This document shows, in pieces, positions 31,462 to 40,695 of a DNA stretch of 64,000 nt. Below the pieces are notes generated by a model that saw nothing but the letters and a program-made list of their open reading frames with translations, was not told the DNA's origin and searched no databases. The DNA comes from Silanimonas sp. (GTDB lineage Bacteria; Pseudomonadota; Gammaproteobacteria; Xanthomonadales; Xanthomonadaceae): NCBI RefSeq assembly GCF_027530345.1, contig NZ_JAPZQK010000044.1, positions 1 through 64,000 of the forward strand. The letters run 5' to 3'. The position numbers and the translations under genes are program-made. How positions within the stretch are numbered: position 1 is the first letter of the stretch; each line of letters opens with the position of its first letter.

Positions 31462-32928
31462 ATGAGCCAGCCGCTGCGCCGCACCAAAATCCTTGCCACC
31501 CTGGGTCCGGCCACCGATGCGCCGGGCGTCATCGACGCGCTGCTGGCCGCTGGCTTGAACGCCGTGCGCCTGAACTTCTCCCACGGCACCGCAGAGCACC
31601 ATGCACAGCGCATCGCCGCGGTCCGCGCCGTCGCGTCCCGCACGGGTCGCGAGATCGGCGTGCTGGCCGACTTGCCGGGCCCGAAGATCCGCATCGAGAA
31701 GTTCGCCGAAGGCAAGGTGCTGCTCAAGGCTGGCCAGGCTTTCGCCCTCGTCTGCCGCGCCGACGCGCCGCCCGGGGATGCCACGCAGGTGGGCTGCAGC
31801 TACCTCGGCCTGCCGCGCGACGTTGGGCCCGGTGACACCCTGCTGCTCGACGACGGCCTGATCAGCCTGCGTGTCGAGAAGGTCGCCGGCGACGTCGTCC
31901 ACACCGAGGTGATGACCGACGGCGCGCTCTCGAACCGCAAGGGCCTGAATCGCCTCGGCGGCGGCCTCAGCCTTGGGGCGCTCACCGACGAGGACCGCGG
32001 CCACATCGCCACCGCCGCCAAGCTGGGCGCGGATTTCATCGCCGTCTCCTTCTGCCGCTCGGCGGCCGACATCGAGCTGGCCCGCGAGCTGGCGCGTGCC
32101 GCCGGTTCCGATGCGCAGATCGTCGCCAAGATCGAACGCGCGGAAGCGATCGAAAACCTCGTCGAGATCGTCGAGGCCGCGGAAGTGGTCATGGTCGCGC
32201 GCGGCGACCTCGGCGTGGAGATCGGCTACGCCGAGCTGCCCGGCCTGCAGAAGAAGATCATCCGCGAGTCGGTGGCGCGCAATCGCATCGTCATCACCGC
32301 GACGCAGATGCTGCAGTCGATGGTCGACAACCCGATCCCGACCCGCGCCGAAGTGCTCGACGTCGCCAACTCCGTCATCGACGGCACCGATACGGTGATG
32401 CTTTCGGCCGAGACGGCCAGCGGCCTCTACCCGGTCAAGTCGGTCGAGGCCATGGCCAGCATCTGCCTCGGCGCCGAGCGCCAGTTCCGACATGACACCG
32501 ATTTCGAAGCCGCTCGCCGCGGCCTGACGCGCGCCGACGAAGCCATCGCCATGGCGACGATGTTCCTCACCGAGCACATCGAGCTGAAGGGCATCGTCGC
32601 GCTGACGGAATCCGGCGGCACGGCGCGGCACCTGTCGCGTTTCCGTTCGCAGGTTCCGGTGTTCGCGCTGAGCCGCTTCGACGAGGCCCGGCGGAAGATG
32701 TCGCTGATGCGCGATGTCTTCCCGATCCACTTCGACACCCGCGGCCTGTCGCCGGGCGTGGCGGCCCGTTCCGCGGCCAAGCAGCTGCACGACCTCGGCC
32801 TGCTCGACGCCGGCGACCGCATCATCGTCACCAACGGCGACTCGATGGAGCGTCGGGGCGCCACGAACACCCTGCGCCTGCTCGAGATCGGCGTGGGCGG
32901 GCATGTCGAGGGGCTCGGCGAGCTCTAG
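31462..32928 (+). CDS. pyk: Pyruvate kinase
   Basis: Converts phosphoenolpyruvate and ADP to pyruvate and ATP. The start RRTKILATLGPATDAPG and NAVRLNFSHGTAEHH (about 33-47) are standard. IVAKIERAEAIENL (about 220-233) carries the catalytic Lys and Glu, and VMVARGDLGVEI and ITATQMLQSMV follow. The C-terminal allosteric domain is complete (about 355-488). The ATG at 31462 is preferred over an in-frame GTG two codons earlier; neither has a strong Shine-Dalgarno sequence. It lies between pgk and fba, all on the plus strand. Confidence 0.96.
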   Translation: MSQPLRRTKILATLGPATDAPGVIDALLAAGLNAVRLNFSHGTAEHHAQRIAAVRAVASRTGREIGVLADLPGPKIRIEKFAEGKVLLKAGQAFALVCRADAPPGDATQVGCSYLGLPRDVGPGDTLLLDDGLISLRVEKVAGDVVHTEVMTDGALSNRKGLNRLGGGLSLGALTDEDRGHIATAAKLGADFIAVSFCRSAADIELARELARAAGSDAQIVAKIERAEAIENLVEIVEAAEVVMVARGDLGVEIGYAELPGLQKKIIRESVARNRIVITATQMLQSMVDNPIPTRAEVLDVANSVIDGTDTVMLSAETASGLYPVKSVEAMASICLGAERQFRHDTDFEAARRGLTRADEAIAMATMFLTEHIELKGIVALTESGGTARHLSRFRSQVPVFALSRFDEARRKMSLMRDVFPIHFDTRGLSPGVAARSAAKQLHDLGLLDAGDRIIVTNGDSMERRGATNTLRLLEIGVGGHVEGLGEL

Positions 32929-32993
32929 CCCCCACCGTGCCCGGGGCGTGGGGGTATTGAAATCGATTGGAACGGCGCCTCGGGGCGCTCGGC

Positions 32994-32999
32994 TATAAT
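32994..32999 (+). promoter_or_regulatory. -10 element of fba promoter
   Basis: A perfect TATAAT lies 34 bp before the fba start codon, in the 104-bp gap after pyk. No good -35 element is placed at 16-18 bp; TTGGAA lies 21 bp upstream. Confidence 0.5.
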
Positions 33000-33032
33000 C
33001 TGGGGTCTTTCCCACCCGCCGAGCCCCCGCTA

Positions 33033-34037
33033 ATGAGCATCGAAGAACTCGCTGACATCGCCCAGGCCATGGTCGCCCCCGGCAAGGGCATCATCGCCAT
33101 CGACGAATCCACCGCCACCATTGGCAAGCGATTCGACTCGGTCGGCATCGCCAACACGGAAGAGAACCGTCGCGCCTACCGCGAGATGCTGCTCACCACG
33201 CCGAACCTGTCCGACTACATCTCGGGCGCCATCCTGTTCGACGAGACCCTGCGCCAGAGCACCAAGGACGGCGTGCCGTTCGCCAAGGTGATGATGGACG
33301 CCGGCATCCTTCCGGGCATCAAGGTCGATACCGGCGCGAAGGCGCTGGCCGGCTGCCCGGGCGAGACCGTGACCGAAGGCCTCGACGGCCTGCGCGAGCG
33401 CCTGCAGGAGTACGCCAAGCTCGGCGCCAAGTTCGCCAAGTGGCGCGCCGTCATCTCGATCGGCGAGGACATCCCGACCGGCACCTGCATCGAGTCGAAC
33501 GCCCACGCGCTGGCCCGCTACGCCGCCCTGTGCCAGGAAGCGGGCATCGTGCCGATGGTCGAGCCGGAAGTGCTGATCGACGGCGACCACGACATCGACA
33601 CCTGCTACGACGTCACCGAAGCCGTGCTGCGCAGCCTGTTCTCGGCGCTCTACGAGCACAACGTGATGCTTGAGGGCACGATCCTGAAGGCCAGCATGGT
33701 CATCTCGGGCAAGGCTTGCGAAGAGCAGGCCGACGCCGAGGAAGTGGCCGCGCAGACCGTCCACTGCCTCAAGGCCACCGTGCCGGCCAACCTGCCGGGC
33801 ATCGTGTTCCTCTCCGGCGGCCAGAGCGACGAGCAGGCCACTCGCCACCTCAATGAGATGAACCAGCTCGAGGGCAACCCCTGGCCGCTGAGCTTCAGCT
33901 ACGGCCGCGCCATGCAGGCCGCCGCGCTGAAGATCTGGGGCAAGGATCCGGCGAACAACGTCGCGGAAGCCCAGAAGGTCGTCTACGCCCGCGCCAAGGA
34001 AAACGGCCTGGCTGCGCTGGGCGAGTGGGAAGGCTGA
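33033..34037 (+). CDS. fba: Class I fructose-bisphosphate aldolase
   Basis: Schiff-base aldolase splitting fructose-1,6-bisphosphate. It resembles the eukaryotic class I enzyme: GKGIIAIDESTATIGKRF (about 19-36), the active-site KWRAVISIG (about 135-143), PEVLIDGDHDI and EGTILKASMVISG, which holds the Schiff-base Lys, then FLSGGQSDEQATRHL. There is no class II zinc motif. ATG 33033 is chosen, giving 334 residues, because homology starts at MSIEELADIAQAM; the open frame extends further upstream across the promoter. It closes the pgk-pyk-fba run. Confidence 0.95.
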   Translation: MSIEELADIAQAMVAPGKGIIAIDESTATIGKRFDSVGIANTEENRRAYREMLLTTPNLSDYISGAILFDETLRQSTKDGVPFAKVMMDAGILPGIKVDTGAKALAGCPGETVTEGLDGLRERLQEYAKLGAKFAKWRAVISIGEDIPTGTCIESNAHALARYAALCQEAGIVPMVEPEVLIDGDHDIDTCYDVTEAVLRSLFSALYEHNVMLEGTILKASMVISGKACEEQADAEEVAAQTVHCLKATVPANLPGIVFLSGGQSDEQATRHLNEMNQLEGNPWPLSFSYGRAMQAAALKIWGKDPANNVAEAQKVVYARAKENGLAALGEWEG

Positions 34038-34095
34038 TCGGCTCCCCAACCCTCCGCGGGCGGCATGACCGCCGCTTCGCATCAGGTTTCTGAGA

Positions 34096-34121
34096 CGCCG
34101 GCCCTCGGGCCGGCGCCTTTG
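34096..34121 (+). terminator. Probable terminator after fba
   Basis: CGCCGGCC, loop CTCG, GGCCGGCG followed by CCTTTGTT. A strong GC stem with a short T-rich tail, 59 bp after the fba stop. Confidence 0.6.
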
Positions 34122-34190
34122 TTCGTGCCGCAACGCTGCGTCATTCGATCCGTCGCTGCATCCGCCTTTTTCCCACTGGCGAGTACGTTG

Positions 34191-34209
34191 CTGCAATGCA
34201 CTGTTGCAG
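34191..34209. promoter_or_regulatory. Candidate operator upstream of the RND operon
   Basis: CTGCAA-TGCACTG-TTGCAG is a perfect 6-bp inverted repeat with a 7-bp spacer, about 95 bp before the membrane fusion protein start. Size and position suit a dimeric repressor such as a TetR-type protein, but no such regulator is encoded nearby. Confidence 0.35.
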
Positions 34210-34304
34210 GAGAGCTACGGGCTTCGATGCGACCCTGACGCTTCTTCGTGCATTCTTCGCCCCCTGATGCCCCGTCGGCCCGGGCTGCAAACCAAGGAAT
34301 GCGA

Positions 34305-35393
34305 ATGAACCTGCGGTCCCCTCTTTTGATGATCGGCCTGCTCGGCCTCGTGGCCTGCGGCGGCAATGTCGGGGGCGGCCCTGGCGGCCCTGGCGGCCCG
34401 CCGGCGGTGGTGACGACGCAGCCCGCGGCCACGACGACCTGGACCGACCGACTCGATGCCATCGGCACGGCGCGCGCCAGCGAGTCGATCGCCATCACCT
34501 CGAAGCTCTCGGAGCGCGTCGAACGCGTTCGGTTCGAGAGTGGGCAGCGCGTGGAGGCGGGCCAGGTGCTCGTCGACCTCGACGTGGGGGGCGATGTGGC
34601 GGACCTCGATGCGGCGCGCACCGCCTACCGCGAAGCGCAGCGCCAGTACGACCGCCAGCGCCAGCTGGCCGAGCAGAAGCTCATCCCCACCAGCCAGCTC
34701 GACGCCCAGCGCGCCGCGCGCGATGCCGCGCAGGCCCAAGTGCAGCAGGCGATGGCGCGCGTCTCCGACCGCGCGATCGTGGCGCCGTTCGCCGGCGTGC
34801 TCGGCCTGCGGGAAGTCAGCACCGGCCAACTCCTCGGCCCGGGCACGACCATCACCACGCTCGACGCCATCGACACGATGCAGGTCGATTTCTCGGTGCC
34901 GGAAGTGCACCTCGCGAAGCTGAAGGACGGCCTCGTCGTCGAGGCGCGCAGCGACGCGTGGCGCGGCGAGGTGTTCTTCGGGCGCATCCTCAGCGTTGAT
35001 TCGCGCATCGACATCGCGACGCGCTCGGTCATCGTCCGCGCCGCCGTCGACAACACCGACGGCAAGCTGCTGCCTGGCATGCTGCTCACCCTGTCGGTGC
35101 TTCAGACCGAGCGCGAGGCGCTGGTGGTGCCGGAAATCTCGGTGCAGCAGAACGGCAGCCTCAGTTTCGTCTATCGCGTCGATGCTGAGGGCGTTGCGCA
35201 GATGGCGCCGGTCAAGCTCGGCGCCCGCGAAGCCGGCCGCGTCGAGGTGCTGGAAGGCCTTGAAGCCGGTGACCGCGTGGTGGTCGACGGCACCGTAAAG
35301 CTGCGACCGGGCCAAAAGATCGTCGAGGCCGCCGTGGGCGGGACGGGCGACGGCCCGGCCGACACCGCCGGCGCGCCGCCGGCGCGCGGCTGA
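34305..35393 (+). CDS. RND efflux membrane fusion protein (lipoprotein)
   Basis: Periplasmic adaptor that couples an RND pump to an outer-membrane channel. The type II signal peptide ends at GLVA-C18, followed by a Gly/Pro spacer. The HlyD-like core follows: lipoyl half RVRFESGQRVEAGQVLVDL, a coiled-coil hairpin (about 95-155, rich in Arg/Gln/Ala), the second lipoyl half IVAPFAGVLGLREVSTGQLL, then beta-barrel and membrane-proximal domains. ATG 34305 is used because AAGGA lies 6 bp upstream and the lipobox fits. It starts 11 bp before the pump gene. The substrate is unknown. Confidence 0.93.
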   Translation: MNLRSPLLMIGLLGLVACGGNVGGGPGGPGGPPAVVTTQPAATTTWTDRLDAIGTARASESIAITSKLSERVERVRFESGQRVEAGQVLVDLDVGGDVADLDAARTAYREAQRQYDRQRQLAEQKLIPTSQLDAQRAARDAAQAQVQQAMARVSDRAIVAPFAGVLGLREVSTGQLLGPGTTITTLDAIDTMQVDFSVPEVHLAKLKDGLVVEARSDAWRGEVFFGRILSVDSRIDIATRSVIVRAAVDNTDGKLLPGMLLTLSVLQTEREALVVPEISVQQNGSLSFVYRVDAEGVAQMAPVKLGAREAGRVEVLEGLEAGDRVVVDGTVKLRPGQKIVEAAVGGTGDGPADTAGAPPARG

Positions 35394-35404
35394 GGAGTCC
35401 GACC

Positions 35405-38400
35405 ATGGTGCTCTCCGATCTTTCGATCCGCCGCCCGGTGTTGGCGACGGTGATGAGCCTGCTGCTGATCGTCATCGGACTGATCGCGTTCTCCCAGCTC
35501 ACCCTGCGCGAGTTGCCCGACATCGACCCGCCGGTCGTCTCGGTGCAGGTCGACTACCCTGGCGCGTCCGCGGCGGTCGTCGAAAGCCGCATCACCCAGG
35601 TGCTCGAGGATGCGGTCGCCGGCATCGAAGGCGTCGACCTGATCGAGAGCTCGTCGCGCAACGGCCGCTCCGACGTCAGCCTCGAATTCACGCTGAGCCG
35701 TGACATCGAATCCGCCGCGAACGACGTGCGTGACGCCGTCAGCCGTGTCATCGACCGCCTCCCGGAAGAGGCCGACCCACCGCAGGTCGCGAAGGTTTCG
35801 GCCGACGCAGAGCCGATCATGTTCCTTTACGTCGCCTCGGCCGAGCGCGACATCCTCGGCCTGACCGACTATGCCGAGCGCTACCTGCTCGATCGCTTTT
35901 CCAGCATCTCCGGCGTGGCCAGCGCACGCCTTGGCGGCGGCCAGCGCTACGCGATGCGGGTGTGGCTGGACCGCACGGCCCTTGCGGCCCGCGGCTTGAC
36001 CGTCAACGACGTCGAGAGTGCCCTGCGGCGGGAGAACGTCGAGCTGCCTGCCGGCCAACTGGAATCCTCGACCCGCGACTTCGTCCTGCGCATGTCGCGC
36101 GCCTACCAGACCCCCGAGGACTTTTCGGCCCTGGTGCTGGCCAATGGCCGCGAAGGCACCGTCGTTCGCCTCGGCGATGTCGCGCGCGTCGACCGCGAGG
36201 CCGCCGAACGCCGGGCGTGGTTCCGCGGAAACGGCGAGCCGCAGGTCGGCTTCCAGATCATCAAGACGTCGACCGCCAACTCGATCGACGTGGCCCGCGC
36301 CGTCCGCGCGGAGCTCGACGCGATCAGCGCGACGCTGCCGCCCGACATCTCGATGGGCGTCGCCTTCGACTCGACGCAGTTCATCGAGGTGTCGGTGTTC
36401 CAGGTGTGGAAGACGCTCGGCGAGGCCCTGGTGCTGGTGCTGATCGTGATCTGGCTGTTCCTCGGCAGCGTGCGCGCGGCCCTCGTCCCGGCCGTGACTC
36501 TGCCGGTCTGCCTCACTGCGGCCTTCATCGCATTGTGGGCCTTCGGCTTCTCGATCAACCTGCTCACCCTGCTGGCGATCGTGCTGTCGATCGGCCTCGT
36601 GGTCGACGACGCCATCGTGGTTCTGGAGAACTGCCAGCGCCGCGTCGACCTCGGCGAACCGCGACTTGTCGCCGCGCGCCGCGGAACGCGTCAGGTGGCC
36701 TTCGCGGTCATCGCGACGACCGCCGTGTTGGTCGCCGTCTTCGTCCCGGTCGCGTTCCTCGAAGGCAACAACGGACGCCTGTTCCGCGAACTGGCGGTCG
36801 CGCTGGCCGGTGCCATCGCGATTTCGGCCTTCGTCGCCCTCACCCTGACGCCGATGATGTGCTCGCTGCTGCTCGAGCCGCACCGCCCCGAGTCGGGCAG
36901 CTTCGCGGCGAAGGTCGATGGCGTGCTCGGTCGGATCACCGCCGCCTACAGGCGTTCACTGGAGCGGCATGTCGGGCGCACCGGGGTCTTTGCGGCGATT
37001 TCCGTCGGTGCGATGGTGCTCAGCGTCGTGCTGTTCCGCATCGTTCCCACCGAACTGGCGCCGCCGGAGGACCGCGGTTCGTTCTTCGTCTCGGTGGCCG
37101 GCCCCGAAGGCGCAGGTTTCGACTACACCGTGAAGCAGATGCAGCAGGTGGAAGCGATCCTGCTCGACAACGCCAAGGAGGACGGCGCGGTCCATCGTGT
37201 GATCGCCCGCGTGCCGGGCGGCTTCGGCGGCGGTCAGCAGGACATGCACACCGGCAATGCGATCGTGCTGATGAAGCTCTGGGACGAGCGCGACGTGACC
37301 ACGAACGACGTGGTCAACGACCTCCGGGGCCAGTTGGCCGCGGTGCCGGGCGTCGTCGCGCGGCCGATCGCCCGCTCGGGCCTGACGCGTTCGCGCGGCG
37401 GCCAGCAGTTCCAGGTCGTCCTCGGCGGACCCGACTACGGCGAGCTGGCGCAGTGGCGCGACGCGCTCCTGAAGGAGATGGAGTCGAACCGGCAGATGTT
37501 CGGCGCCGACTCGGACTACAAGGAAACGCGCCCGCAGTTGCGCATCGACATCAATCGCGAACGCGCGGCGGCCCTGGGGGTCTCGGTGCAGGACGTGGGC
37601 CGCACGCTGGAGACGATGATGGGTTCGCGCCGCGTCGGCACCTACGTCGATGGCGGGGAGGAGTACGACGTCATCCTCCAGGCCGAGGCCGATGACCGTG
37701 CCACGCCACGGGATCTCGATGGCCTGTATGTCCGTTCCTCGGCTGGGCAGCTGATCCCGATGGCCTCGCTGGTGACCTTCCGCGAACTCGCCGAACCCGG
37801 CAGCCTGAATCGCTTCAACCGCCTGCGCGCCATCACCATCTCCGCCTCGCTCGCCCCTGGCTACACGCTGGGCGAAGCGACCGCCTGGGTGGAGGACGCC
37901 GCCGCCCGCGTGTTGCCGCCGAACGCCCAGCTCGGCTGGAAGGGCGAGGCGCGCGAGGCGCAGCAGAGCAGCGCGGCCATCCTGTTCGCTTTCGCGATGG
38001 CCTTGCTCATCGTCTACCTCGTGCTGGCGGCGCAATTCGAAAGCTTCGCGCACCCGTTCGTGATCATGCTCACCGTGCCGCTGGCGGTGCTCGGCGCGCT
38101 GTTCGGGCTCTGGAGCATGCACCTGCTGTCCTTGGCCGGGCTCTGGGGCCCCGGGGCGAGCATCAACCTGTTCAGCCAGATCGGCCTGATCATGCTGGTC
38201 GGCCTTGCGGCCAAGAACGGCATCCTCATCGTCGAGTTCGCGAACCAGCTGCGCGACGAGGGACGCAGCGTGCGCGACGCCGTGATCGAGGCTTCGTCGA
38301 TCCGCCTGCGCCCGATCCTGATGACCTCGATCGCGACCGTCGCCGGTGCCTTGCCGCTGATGTTCGGTGGCGGTGCGGGCTCCGCGTCGCGCAACGCCAT

Positions 38401-38572
38401 CGGCATCGTCATCGTGTTCGGCGTCGCGTTGTCGACCTTCCTCACGCTTTACGTGATCCCGGCGCTCTACCAGCGCGTGGCGCCCTGCACCAAGGCACCC
38501 GAAGCCCGTGGCCGTGAACTCGACCGCCTCGAAACCCTGCACGTCGACGTCGATGGCGAGGCCAAGGCATGA
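35405..38572 (+). CDS. RND efflux pump permease
   Basis: Proton-driven inner-membrane exporter of the HAE-1/AcrB-like group, 1055 residues. It starts LSDLSIRRPVLATVMSLLL. The proton-relay pair D401-D402 sits in GLVVDDAIVVLEN, and the second half has KNGILIVEFANQLRDEG and MTSIATVAGALPLMFGGGAGS. The periplasmic porter and docking domains lie in two large loops. The sequence resembles MdtC/MexW-type pumps. There is no outer-membrane factor gene in the operon, so it must borrow a TolC-type channel from elsewhere. Its stop overlaps the following methyltransferase start by 4 bp. Confidence 0.95.
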   Translation: MVLSDLSIRRPVLATVMSLLLIVIGLIAFSQLTLRELPDIDPPVVSVQVDYPGASAAVVESRITQVLEDAVAGIEGVDLIESSSRNGRSDVSLEFTLSRDIESAANDVRDAVSRVIDRLPEEADPPQVAKVSADAEPIMFLYVASAERDILGLTDYAERYLLDRFSSISGVASARLGGGQRYAMRVWLDRTALAARGLTVNDVESALRRENVELPAGQLESSTRDFVLRMSRAYQTPEDFSALVLANGREGTVVRLGDVARVDREAAERRAWFRGNGEPQVGFQIIKTSTANSIDVARAVRAELDAISATLPPDISMGVAFDSTQFIEVSVFQVWKTLGEALVLVLIVIWLFLGSVRAALVPAVTLPVCLTAAFIALWAFGFSINLLTLLAIVLSIGLVVDDAIVVLENCQRRVDLGEPRLVAARRGTRQVAFAVIATTAVLVAVFVPVAFLEGNNGRLFRELAVALAGAIAISAFVALTLTPMMCSLLLEPHRPESGSFAAKVDGVLGRITAAYRRSLERHVGRTGVFAAISVGAMVLSVVLFRIVPTELAPPEDRGSFFVSVAGPEGAGFDYTVKQMQQVEAILLDNAKEDGAVHRVIARVPGGFGGGQQDMHTGNAIVLMKLWDERDVTTNDVVNDLRGQLAAVPGVVARPIARSGLTRSRGGQQFQVVLGGPDYGELAQWRDALLKEMESNRQMFGADSDYKETRPQLRIDINRERAAALGVSVQDVGRTLETMMGSRRVGTYVDGGEEYDVILQAEADDRATPRDLDGLYVRSSAGQLIPMASLVTFRELAEPGSLNRFNRLRAITISASLAPGYTLGEATAWVEDAAARVLPPNAQLGWKGEAREAQQSSAAILFAFAMALLIVYLVLAAQFESFAHPFVIMLTVPLAVLGALFGLWSMHLLSLAGLWGPGASINLFSQIGLIMLVGLAAKNGILIVEFANQLRDEGRSVRDAVIEASSIRLRPILMTSIATVAGALPLMFGGGAGSASRNAIGIVIVFGVALSTFLTLYVIPALYQRVAPCTKAPEARGRELDRLETLHVDVDGEAKA

Positions 38573-39405
38573 GCGGCCCGCCGCGCACGCCGTGGCCGGG
38601 TCGCCGTTCGCCACCCGGGCGGACGGAGCGTGCTGATCGCCCCGAGGAGGCCGCGCGCCCGCGTCCGCCGCGGAACGACGATGAGGTCCGGCTGTTCGGT
38701 TTGAACGCCGTGCGGGCCGCGTTCGCCGCGCGCCCCGGTGACCTTCGCAAGCTTTGGCTGCTCGCCGAGCGCATGGGCGAGATGCGCGACGTGATGGCGT
38801 GGTGCGTGGCGAATCGCCGCGGCTACACGGTGGTCGATGCCGACGAACTGGCCAAGGTCGCGGGCACGCAGCACCACGAGGGCGTGGTGATGGCGATGCG
38901 CCGCCCGGACGAACTTGGGCTTTCGGCCTTCTTGCGCGACCTGCCCGCCGGCCCCTGCCAGTTGCTGTGGCTCGACGGCGTGGGCAATCCGCACAACTTC
39001 GGCGCGATCCTGCGCTCGGCCGCGCATTTCGGCGTCGCCGCGGTGCTGCTGCCCAAGGACTCGCCGCTGGCCCTTTCCGGCGCCGCGGTGCGCGTGGCCG
39101 AAGGCGGCGCCGAGGCGGTGCCTCTGGTGCGGCTCGGGCGTAGCGACAACTCCGCCACGCAGCTTCAGGGCTTGGGCTTCCAGCTGCTGGCGACCGTGGT
39201 CCGCGGTGGCGACGATCTGTACGCCTTGCCGCTGCCGCCGCGCTGCGTGTGGGTGCTGGGTGCCGAAGGCGAAGGCCTGGACCTCGCTGTTGCGGCCGCC
39301 TGTTCACGCACGGTGGGCATTCCCGGCAGCGGCCGCGTGGAAAGCCTGAACGTGGCCTCGGCGACGTCCGTGCTGCTGGCCGAATGGTGCCGCCAGCGGC
39401 GTTGA
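38569..39405 (+). CDS. TrmH/SpoU family RNA 2'-O-methyltransferase
   Basis: Knotted (SPOUT) methyltransferase acting on RNA ribose. After a disordered Arg/Pro-rich N-terminus (about 1-40) comes a substrate-binding domain starting at VRLFGLNAVRAAFAARP. The three SpoU motifs are NPHNFGAILRSAAHFG, WVLGAEGEGL and IPGSGRVESLNVASATSVL. Length is 278. It most resembles the YfiF group; RlmB and TrmH are less likely, but the RNA target cannot be fixed. ATGA overlap with the RND permease suggests translational coupling to an unrelated function. Confidence 0.88.
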   Translation: MSGPPRTPWPGRRSPPGRTERADRPEEAARPRPPRNDDEVRLFGLNAVRAAFAARPGDLRKLWLLAERMGEMRDVMAWCVANRRGYTVVDADELAKVAGTQHHEGVVMAMRRPDELGLSAFLRDLPAGPCQLLWLDGVGNPHNFGAILRSAAHFGVAAVLLPKDSPLALSGAAVRVAEGGAEAVPLVRLGRSDNSATQLQGLGFQLLATVVRGGDDLYALPLPPRCVWVLGAEGEGLDLAVAAACSRTVGIPGSGRVESLNVASATSVLLAEWCRQRR

Positions 39406-39457
39406 GGCTTGGGCATACTGCGGGCCGTTCGCCGTCCACGGCCTTGGCCCCGCACCC

Positions 39458-40687
39458 ATGACCGCCCTGATCCGCCTCGTCCTGCTGTGCCTGCTGCTCG
39501 CGTCGTCCCTCCATGCCGCCGAGCGCACGCGTTACGACATCGACTACCGGGTGGCCTTCGTGCCAGCGCAGGGCGTGGCCGACGTCGCGATGACGCACAC
39601 CCCGGGTAGCGGCCGCACCACCCACCTCGAAGTGCGTTTCGACCCGTCGCGCTACTCGCAGGTGCGCGCCCAGGGCGGCATCTTGAGGAACACCGGCGAC
39701 CGCTGGACCTGGGAGCCCGACCCGCGCCGTGCCTCGACGCTGCGCTGGCGCTACAAGGTGGACCACCAGCGCCGCGGCGGGGGCTATGACGCCCGCATGA
39801 CGCGCGACTGGGTCATCGTCCGCGGCGACGACCTCGTCCCCTCGATGTCGGTGCGGACTACGGCCGGTTCCGATTCCTCGGCGCGTCTGTTCTTCGACCT
39901 GCCTCCGGGCTGGACCAATGTCGACACGCCCTTCGTGCACACGCGCGACCGCAAGGGCTTCGTGGTGGTGAATGCGGAGCGCCGCTTCGACCGTCCGGTG
40001 GGCTGGATGATCGCCGGCTCCGTCGGCACGCGACGCGAGTTCATCGACGGGATGGAGGTGAGCATCGCCGGCCCGGTGGGCGACCCCGTGCGCCGCAACG
40101 ACGCGCTGGCCTTCCTCAACCTCGTCGCGCCGGAGATGCGCGCCGCGTTCGGCGACCTGCCGTCGAAGATCCTGATCGTCAGCGCCGGCGATCCGATGTG
40201 GCGTGGCGGTCTTTCCGGCCCGCGTTCGCTCTACCTGCATGCCGACCGTCCGCTCATCAGCGAGAACGGCACCTCCACGCTGGTGCATGAGCTTGTCCAT
40301 CTCGTCACCCGCATCCGCGGCGTCGAGGGGGACGACTGGATCGCCGAAGGCAGCGCCGAGTTCTACTCGATCACCCTGCTCAATCGCGCGGGCCTGCTCA
40401 GCGACCAGCGCCGCGACCGCGCCTTCGAGTGGATGCAGAACCACGGCCGCAACGTCCGCACGCTGACCGGTGTGCGCAGCTGGGGCCCGCAGACCGCGCG
40501 CGCCGTCGGCCTGTTCCGTGAGCTCGACCGCGAGATCCGTCGAACGACGAACGATGAGAAATCGCTCGACGACGTCATGCACCAGCTTGTCGATGTCCGC
40601 GAGGTGTCGCGCGAAGACCTCGCGGCCGCGGTCGAGGACGTGATGGGCCGTTCGTCGCGCGTGCTCGACACGCCGCTGTTGCGCTGA
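39458..40687 (+). CDS. Secreted HEXXH metalloprotease-like protein
   Basis: A 409-residue exported protein that I cannot name. A signal peptide (MTALIRLVLLCLLLASSLHA) leads to a beta-rich N-terminal half (about 20-190). The second half has HELVH (H277, E278, H281) and WIAEGSAEF, where E297 matches the third zinc ligand of the M1/M61 gluzincin WLNEG motif, with a spacing of 15 rather than 18 residues. The order resembles the M61 glycyl-aminopeptidase fold with a helical C-terminal part. Catalytic residues appear intact, so it is probably an active periplasmic peptidase; the substrate is unknown. It lies 52 bp after the methyltransferase gene. Confidence 0.75.
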   Translation: MTALIRLVLLCLLLASSLHAAERTRYDIDYRVAFVPAQGVADVAMTHTPGSGRTTHLEVRFDPSRYSQVRAQGGILRNTGDRWTWEPDPRRASTLRWRYKVDHQRRGGGYDARMTRDWVIVRGDDLVPSMSVRTTAGSDSSARLFFDLPPGWTNVDTPFVHTRDRKGFVVVNAERRFDRPVGWMIAGSVGTRREFIDGMEVSIAGPVGDPVRRNDALAFLNLVAPEMRAAFGDLPSKILIVSAGDPMWRGGLSGPRSLYLHADRPLISENGTSTLVHELVHLVTRIRGVEGDDWIAEGSAEFYSITLLNRAGLLSDQRRDRAFEWMQNHGRNVRTLTGVRSWGPQTARAVGLFRELDREIRRTTNDEKSLDDVMHQLVDVREVSREDLAAAVEDVMGRSSRVLDTPLLR

Positions 40688-40695
40688 CACCGGGC

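Noticed and set aside
32967-33032. 22-codon upstream extension of fba
   Set aside because: It crosses the TATAAT element, and aldolase similarity starts at 33033.
36956-40690. 1244-codon minus-strand frame opposite the RND pump and peptidase genes
   Set aside because: The same composition artefact: no domain pattern, and it spans several real genes and gaps.
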